In this document: positions 58,825-64,000 of the stretch, piece after piece | Layout of the letters: each line of letters begins with the position of its first letter | Numbering within the stretch: position 1 is the stretch's first letter | NCBI GenBank assembly: GCA_000467715.1 | Contig: AJFK01000021.1 | Location: 186,001-250,000 of the forward strand | Direction: 5' to 3' | Origin: Hysterium pulicare CBS 123377 | Taxonomy: Eukaryota; Ascomycota; Dothideomycetes; Hysteriales; Hysteriaceae | Length of the DNA stretch: 64,000 nucleotides | Position numbers and translations under genes: made by a program | Notes under the pieces: model-generated | What the model saw: only the letters and a program-made list of their open reading frames with translations | Database searches by the model: none | Told to the model about the DNA's origin: nothing

Positions 58825-59969
58825 TCAACCCATAAGTTGCAATTGATCATCCGGAGGCCAGCGAGTCTGGGCAAAGCTTAAGCATCTCTTGATGCTCTGC
58901 AGATACTTCCGAGTAGTTTCATCACTCATAATGTGAGCCGAATTCTTATCACTTTCATGGAGCTTCTCTCGCGCCGAACGTTCGTGGATACCAACCATAG
59001 TAACCCCGATAGGCCATGCACTGTGCAGATAGTTAGTTATGTAGTGAGATTAGAAGCCGAAAAAGTAGGGACTTACGCCTTGCCGATACTCAGTCTGAGA
59101 TATCCATCATTTGCATCCACATATCTCCTCTCCTGTGCCGCGTTGACGATTTCAATCACCGGCTCCAAGATACCATCCTCCAAATCGCCCTTTTCAAGCT
59201 TCTTGAAGAGTGGTCGCATATTTTCCCTTGCTTGCACCATAGCATTGTATGCTTGCTTTCCCTGGTAGCTCGTCTTGACTTCGGTTGGTCTTTGCGTAAG
59301 AGCAATATCCCACTCTTTCAGCACCATGGTGAAATATGAAGCCAGCTGTCGGAACAAGAAGTTCCTCCCTTCTGTATCCTTTGGCGCTTTCATATCCACC
59401 TTCATCTCGGCTTCCGGTACAAGTTTTAATGTTGTAGGGATTGGTCCATCCGTGAGGGTTGCAAGACTCGTTTCGATCCCGGCCAGTCGCTTGTACCTCT
59501 TCAGTCTCTGCCTATGACTTTCTCCAAACAGCTTTGTAGGCTCGCTCATCGCCCTCAGCTTCACCACTAACTCCTCATCCGGAATATCCTCCTCGCTCTC
59601 GGGCATCGGACTACCCTCACTTTCACCATCCTTGTTTTTTGGGGGTAGATCTGGCAATCCCAGCCTCTTCCTCCGTTTCCTCTCCTCTTCCTCTTCGGCT
59701 TCCTCCCTTCGTTTTCTCGACTCCTCTGCCAGTCGTCTTCGCTTTTCCCTCCGCTCAGCTTCTTTCTCAGCTTCATCTTCTTCAGCCTTGCGCTTCTTCT
59801 CTAGCTTCTCTATCCGCGCCTTTTCGAGCGCTTTCTGTTCCTCGAGGTAGGCAGCTTGCCTTTGGGCTTCGATTTCGGAGCGTTTTTGGAACTTCTTTTC
59901 TGAAGATTCTGGCGTGGATGAGGATTTGGATTGGGAGAGTTGCGCGGACATTAGCTTTGCAAAGTCCAT
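58825..59969 (-). CDS. prp18: Pre-mRNA-splicing factor PRP18, 362 aa
   Basis: Two exons, 59969-59077 and 59020-58825 (56-nt intron, donor GTAAGT, phase 2). Acts in the second catalytic step of splicing with Slu7, at the 3' splice site. The N-terminus MDFAKLMSAQL sets the start (an in-frame ATG 12 codons upstream is less typical). Residues about 25-115 are a Lys/Glu/Arg coiled coil. The SFM motif shared with PRP4 is DIPDEELVVKLRAMSEPTKLFGES near 145. The C-terminal PRP18 helical domain has FLFRQLASYFTMVLKEWDIAL, then [37 protein letters not shown] (across the intron) and the closing CLSFAQTRWPPDDQLQLMG. Length is typical (340-380). Confidence 0.96.
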
Positions 59970-60277
59970 CTTGGAAGATTTTGCGTCTCGAAGTGACACG
60001 AACAAGCGGTTGAAGGGTGGTTCAGTCAGAAAGAGACTCCAGTTGAGGTGCTGGGATGCCTGTTTTAGCGCTGCCGTTGTTTAGCCGAGGGCTAGTAACT
60101 GAAGCCAAATCGCGTCGCATTCAGAGCTCTGTTCACCTTTATTCACTCGGCCTACATCCTCATTCCCACCACTCCCTTCCCAAGACTTGTCAATCTTTAT
60201 ATGTGCCGTCTGGTGAATTGAGTCATCTCGATAATCTAGACTTTTCGAGAAACACCCGAGCCACAACACCATCCACA
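59970..60277. promoter_or_regulatory. Divergent promoter of PRP18 and SAP18
   Basis: A compact 308-base region between the two start codons; no TATA box. It suggests a shared housekeeping promoter for two RNA-processing genes. Confidence 0.5.
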
Positions 60278-61143
60278 ATGGCTGCGCAACCCCCCGCCGC
60301 AAAAGTCGACCGCCAAACCACAACACCTTTTCTGCTAAGATTGTTCTACCGATCTGGGCGATTCCATGAGTAAGCTCTCTCCTCTGGTGCTATTCTTGAG
60401 GTGTCCAGGCTTATTTTATTCAAAGGCTCCATGAATTCTCCCCCGAAGGCCGCCTACCAGAACACCTCCAAATCTACACCTGGCCCACCTGTACTCTGCG
60501 CGAACTGACCCACCTCTTCTTCTCCGCTCTCCCGAAATACCTACCATCGCCCGCAATTGGGACTCGAGTTGCCTTCCGCCTTATTTTCGCCGACCCAAGT
60601 ACAGCGAACTCCTCGCGCCCCGGCCCCGGCCCAGGGCGATTTACACATCGAGAATTAGGCAGCGTGGTGGTCGGAGCCGGAGAGCCAAGCTTAGGCGATG
60701 CAGATAATACAAATGGCGAAGGGGCGGCACCTACCGTGAAAGATGCGACAGATCGATTGGAGGGCGATGCGGACAAAACGCTAGCGATGGGTAAGTTTAT
60801 CATTGGGGACTATGTCTCTTGTGTTGTGCTTCCTCCCTCAGCGGATGGTAGCGTAGCACCTGTACCTCCTCCTTCGAGTGTTGGCGGACCAAGGGGGCCT
60901 TCTGGGAGTGGTTTTGGAGGACTTCGGGGTGGTGGGCCAAGGGAGAACGGATTTGGCGGTAGAAGTGGAGATTTTGGAGGAAGAGACTTTGGAGGAGGTC
61001 GAGGTAGGGGTGGGCCGAGGTTCGAAGGACGTGGTGGGGGAGTACCACCTGGTGAATGGAGGAGAGGTGAAGCGCCGCCTAGAGAGCCTGGTGGCGGACA
61101 TTGGGGTCGCGGAAGAGGAGGAAGGGGACGTGGCGGATGGTGA
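60278..61143 (+). CDS. SAP18-like protein (Sin3-associated polypeptide) with RGG tail, 269 aa
   Basis: Two exons, 60278-60369 and 60426-61143 (56-nt intron, donor GTAAGC). The ubiquitin-like SAP18 fold is clear: VDRQTTTPFLLRLFYRSGRFHELHEFSPEGRLPEHLQIYTWPTCTLRELTHLF (about 9-65), then GTRVAFRLIFADP and GKFIIGDYVSCVVLPP near 172. SAP18 links the Sin3-Rpd3 histone deacetylase complex and the ASAP/exon-junction splicing complex. Two insertions are seen: a loop of about 70 residues with Gly/Ser/Asn between strands, and a C-terminal tail of about 80 residues made of RGG/GFGG repeats (GGRGRGGPRFEGRGGG), an RNA-binding and methylation-type signal. SAP18 of animals lacks such a tail. The acceptor (TTCAAAG) is chosen because it restores FHELHEFS. 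Confidence 0.92.
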
Positions 61144-61703
61144 GTAGAAACATTGGCAGAACGTGCAAGGTACCATTTCAGTTTCCACAGGGTACGACAT
61201 TTCTTTGGAACCATGATTTGGGTAGGTGGAAAATGAATCGCTTCCGGGTGATGAAAGAGCGATTCAGGAAGTATGCGAAGCGGCACAGATGGGAACTCCT
61301 TTTGAAGGGTACGGCCTTCATTTCAGCTTTGATTTTGAGTAATACTGATGAAGCAACAGAGAAACAATCACAAGATTGGCCAAGATTACGTTTGAAATCA
61401 ATGTTCATTACACCACTCTTGCTGATATGTCCTGTTGGCTCATTTACTTTCCCGCTCTTCCACCGGTGTCGTTGGGGCTCAGTTACCATACTTAAAAATC
61501 ATAAGGCCTCCCTCTACGCAACAGGTCAAAGCTGTTTGGTAGGTTTTTGATATTGATATCCCTGCCAAAATGGAAGTTGAGACACAACCCTAAACCCGTA
61601 CTGAATCCTCTACCTAGGAGCTACATGGCATGCTCTTATAACATACTCACTCCAATCATAAACATTTGCTATTTGCCAGGCGCAATTCTTTCCAATCTCT
61701 CAG
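61144..61703. other. Convergent intergenic region
   Basis: About 560 bases between the SAP18-like gene and the SDR remnant. Probably the 3' UTR of the former; ORFs at 61101-61550 are unsupported. Confidence 0.5.
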
Positions 61704-62264
61704 TCAGTTCCAGCCAAACTTTTCAATTCCTCTCTTTCCCTCCTCAGTCTCTATCCCAGATGCCACAGCGTCACTGCATATGTTGATATCAGCCTATATC
61801 AAAAACTCCGTGACCTACCTTTCATTCTTTCCCCGCAACAGCAGCAAGTATAAGCGTCTACTTTCCTCGTCGGCCGTCCAAGGTAAAGCCCGGTTCATGA
61901 TATCCATAGCTACTTTCATGACTCCGATGACTGACCGTGTGAGCGATAGTTTACACAACCCAGGACTGACGGTGTTGGTGACTACTAAAAGAGTCGAGTG
62001 GGTAGTATGAGAAGCAAGCTCGCGAATAAAGATGACTTGGAGGAGTTTATATGTCGGATATTCAAGCCCATACCCTAGAGGAATCTGGGGTGGAAATGGA
62101 GATAGATATTCGCATATGGTTAGATGGGATGACGCGAGGAACGCGGCTGGAGGTCCGACGGTCTTCAGGATGAGAAAATTTTCTATCGCATCGCTTTCTC
62201 CAAATGACATCGGTCTGGTTAAGAGATAAATGTCATTGAAGGAAGTGGTGTTAGCGACATACAT
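61704..62264 (-). pseudogene. C-terminal remnant of an SDR gene
   Basis: Exons 62264-61819 and 61773-61704 with a 45-nt intron (GTAGGT...TGCAG) read in one frame for 171 residues. The part from about residue 68 is SDR-like: YPTYKLLQVIFIRELASH (catalytic Tyr-x-x-x-Lys helix), VVTNTVSPGLCKLSLTRS, ALPWTADEESRRLYLL and the end EEGKRGIEKFGWN. The Rossmann half with the G-x-x-x-G-x-G motif is missing: nothing like it is found upstream to about 62800, and the first 65 residues show no family match. It is therefore a 5'-truncated copy, possibly with a recruited start. It could still be transcribed, but it cannot bind NAD(P) in the usual way. Confidence 0.65.
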
Positions 62265-63016
62265 ATTTATCTAGCGCAAAGCGCTTGAACATACGCACAA
62301 GGCAGTACTTACAACGCTAGGCACGTTCCAATCTACCCACCTACCTAGATACTGCTCCCGTGGCACGTTTACGTAGGACGACGTTGAAACAAATAGCTTT
62401 CTGCTGATATAAAGTTGCGAGTCAATAACTCACTGGTTAAAGATATAAGGTAAGCTACTTAATTATTCAAAGGCTTAATCTAGGTGGAGCATATCGATTT
62501 CCAACCCTTCGAGATACAGAAACCGTCCTACAAAATACTGTTCAGAAGTATCCGCATCTCAAAAGCCGCCCTTGCTGTTGGCTCTAAATTCTGCAAGGGC
62601 GCTTCAAGGGGTAGTGCAGATGCGAAGCTGCATCTCCAGGGTTCACTCCGAGCCTCACAGCTTCTACTTCGCCCCTGCAATCGAGACGATACAATATACA
62701 GCTCTTCGACGACATCAACGGAGGCATTTGTATCATACATCGTACATACTGTCCTTTGTGAAGAGCTCGATGTTTCTAGGCATTCTTACGTGTTAATACT
62801 ATAGTGAAGGAGCGCGGTGAACTGAGTCTCGTTTATCTCAGCCTTGTCTTTCATCCACAAGGCAACGCACGTGCTTGGGTTTCGTCGACCGGCAGCCTGG
62901 TATGGCATCGGAGGTATCAGAAAAGGCGGGTTTGGACGCTCCGATAGCTACATTGAGTAGGTACGTAGAAGAAGATTGGATCTGCTTAGGAAGTTGTCAT
63001 TTCTAATGTATCACAG
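62265..63016. other. Intergenic stretch
   Basis: About 750 bases where the missing half of the SDR and the first exon of the next gene would be sought. A plus ORF at 62484-62804 has no support. A candidate donor GTACGT follows an ATG-led frame at about 62905-62960 but does not join in phase with the next exon. Confidence 0.4.
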
Positions 63017-63782
63017 CTTATCAACGGCATCTTTTGCCTCATCTACAACCTGATATCGGCTTGAATGTATTTCCGCGACTCCACCTCCGCAGCTTACCGC
63101 AACGTCAAGCGTTTCAATGCCCTTCTGGAACAGATGACTGTGCCTCGATTGGACAACCGGATGGATGTTGCCCGACAGGAGAGTCATGCGTCATGGTCTC
63201 CAGTACCGCTGTCGCCTGCTGTCCGAAAGGAGCTTCCTGTACTGGAGGCGTCAGCTGTCCTACAACCGAAAACGCCTGCTTCACGAATGGAGGTTTCGGT
63301 GGATGCTGTCTGCCAGGCTATGCTTGCTTTGATGTCGGTTGCGTACTCCCGAGTTCCGGTACAGACTCTATTGCGTCTGCCTCATCATCCATGGCGACCT
63401 CGCAGGTACCCTTCTCATCAGCGATCATTACATCTTCGGCGTTCCAGCTTTCTTCCGCAAGCCCTTAAGAATCTTTCGCTTCGTCTACCGCTCCAACTAC
63501 CTCCGCAGCTTCACATTCCAGCACTTGGGACCTACTTCTTCCTCTGCCACTTCTTCCCCAACGCCAGCCACCTCTACCGGACGCTCCGCAGACGATAATG
63601 GGCTGAGCACGGGCGAAATCATTGGGATCGTGTTCGGCGGTGTGACGATGCTGGTAGCCATTTGGACATTGTATGTCAATCGCAAGCAACTAGCTTTAGC
63701 CATGGAGAACCGCGTCCGTAGTCGCAGGGATGCATCTGGGAATAGGGTGGCTCAAAGGCGTGGCAGACCCCGTCGAAGATGA
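63017..63782 (+). CDS. Cys-rich extracellular domain with one membrane span, 5' end unresolved
   Basis: Two visible exons, 63017-63405 and 63522-63782 (116-nt intron, donor GTACCC, acceptor TCCAG). After about 25 residues comes a disulfide-rich module: CPSGTDDCASIGQPDGCCPTGESC, CCPKGASC, then GGFGGCCLPGYACFDVGC, i.e. paired CC and C-x-x-G spacing as in fungal granulin/chitin-binding-like small domains. A Ser/Thr linker follows, then one transmembrane helix (GEIIGIVFGGVTMLVAIWTLY) and a basic cytosolic tail ending RRGRPRRR. This layout (Cys module, Ser/Thr stalk, membrane span) is common in fungal surface proteins of unknown role. No signal peptide is visible; an upstream exon must provide it, or the 5' end is lost. 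Exon 1 is assumed to begin after the CACAG acceptor at 63016. Confidence 0.65.
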
Positions 63783-64000
63783 GCTTGTTTTTCCGTAAGC
63801 GTACCTTAGGAAACTTGTGCATATGTAGTTTGTAGTTAAGATTGTACAATACATTGTAATTCACTTGCCCAACGGGATGTGGATTATACATTTCAATAGA
63901 GTAGCTTTGTTAGTTAACGGTGATGATTGTGGAAGACAGGGAGTTCGTCGGAGATTTAATCGTTCCGCCTTGGATTGAAACGGCCGAGATGATGACAAGC

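Noticed and set aside
57693-62264. Secondary-metabolite cluster around the SDR genes
   Set aside because: No polyketide synthase, peptide synthetase, terpene cyclase, P450 or cluster regulator nearby; neighbours are PRP18 and SAP18.
1-64000. LTR elements, integrated viruses, CRISPR arrays
   Set aside because: No reverse transcriptase, integrase, capsid or long terminal repeats and no regularly spaced repeats were seen by eye.

Overview
The window is nuclear DNA of a filamentous ascomycete (Pezizomycotina; a leotiomycete-like fungus is my best guess, from protein style only). The reasons are short spliceosomal introns of about 45-190 nt with GTANGT donors and CTNA-type branch points, genes packed on both strands, and lineage-typical families: HET, NACHT-ankyrin, fungal GDSL lipase, PAN3, DML1 and RSE1. 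I see no operon, CRISPR array, rRNA, convincing tRNA or recognisable intact transposon.

Left third (1-19 kb), accessory in character: a HET-domain gene (-), a histidine acid phosphatase/phytase (-) with two possible N-termini, an amino-acid/choline-type permease (+), a hypothetical Cys-containing protein (+), a Ser/Thr-rich secreted protein (-), and a seven-exon NACHT-ankyrin NLR of 1280 aa (-). Head to head with the NLR lies a hidden four-exon gene for a 114-aa protein that looks like the LSB1/PIN3 family without its SH3 domain. A small GPI-type secreted protein (+) follows.

Middle (19.7-46.3 kb): RSE1/SF3B3 (splicing); then a run of secreted or membrane proteins (two tandem paralogous small Cys proteins, a 658-aa GDSL lipase, and a secreted protein with a possible deaminase fold); then an F-box protein, PAN3 (deadenylation), adenosine kinase, a ZNF511-type zinc-finger protein, an EST1/SMG7-like protein (telomere or NMD) and a UAS-UBX protein of the ER-associated degradation type.

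Right (46.3-64 kb): a 4.6-kb gene-poor stretch with three TATA-box promoters but no convincing ORF; a Pro/Thr-rich GPI protein; about 2.2 kb without a recognisable gene; DML1/misato; a decayed zone where the start of a short-chain dehydrogenase (SDR) runs into broken C2H2 zinc-finger repeats; an intact SDR whose upstream region carries an imperfect 60-64 bp tandem repeat; PRP18 and SAP18 (divergent, both RNA-processing related); an SDR 3' remnant; and a Cys-rich single-pass membrane protein at the edge.

Exon models were made by eye from splice consensus, reading-frame phase and recalled family sequence. Housekeeping genes join in phase throughout, so I trust those boundaries most. No database search was run. 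The most interesting unit is the NLR and its small divergent neighbour.
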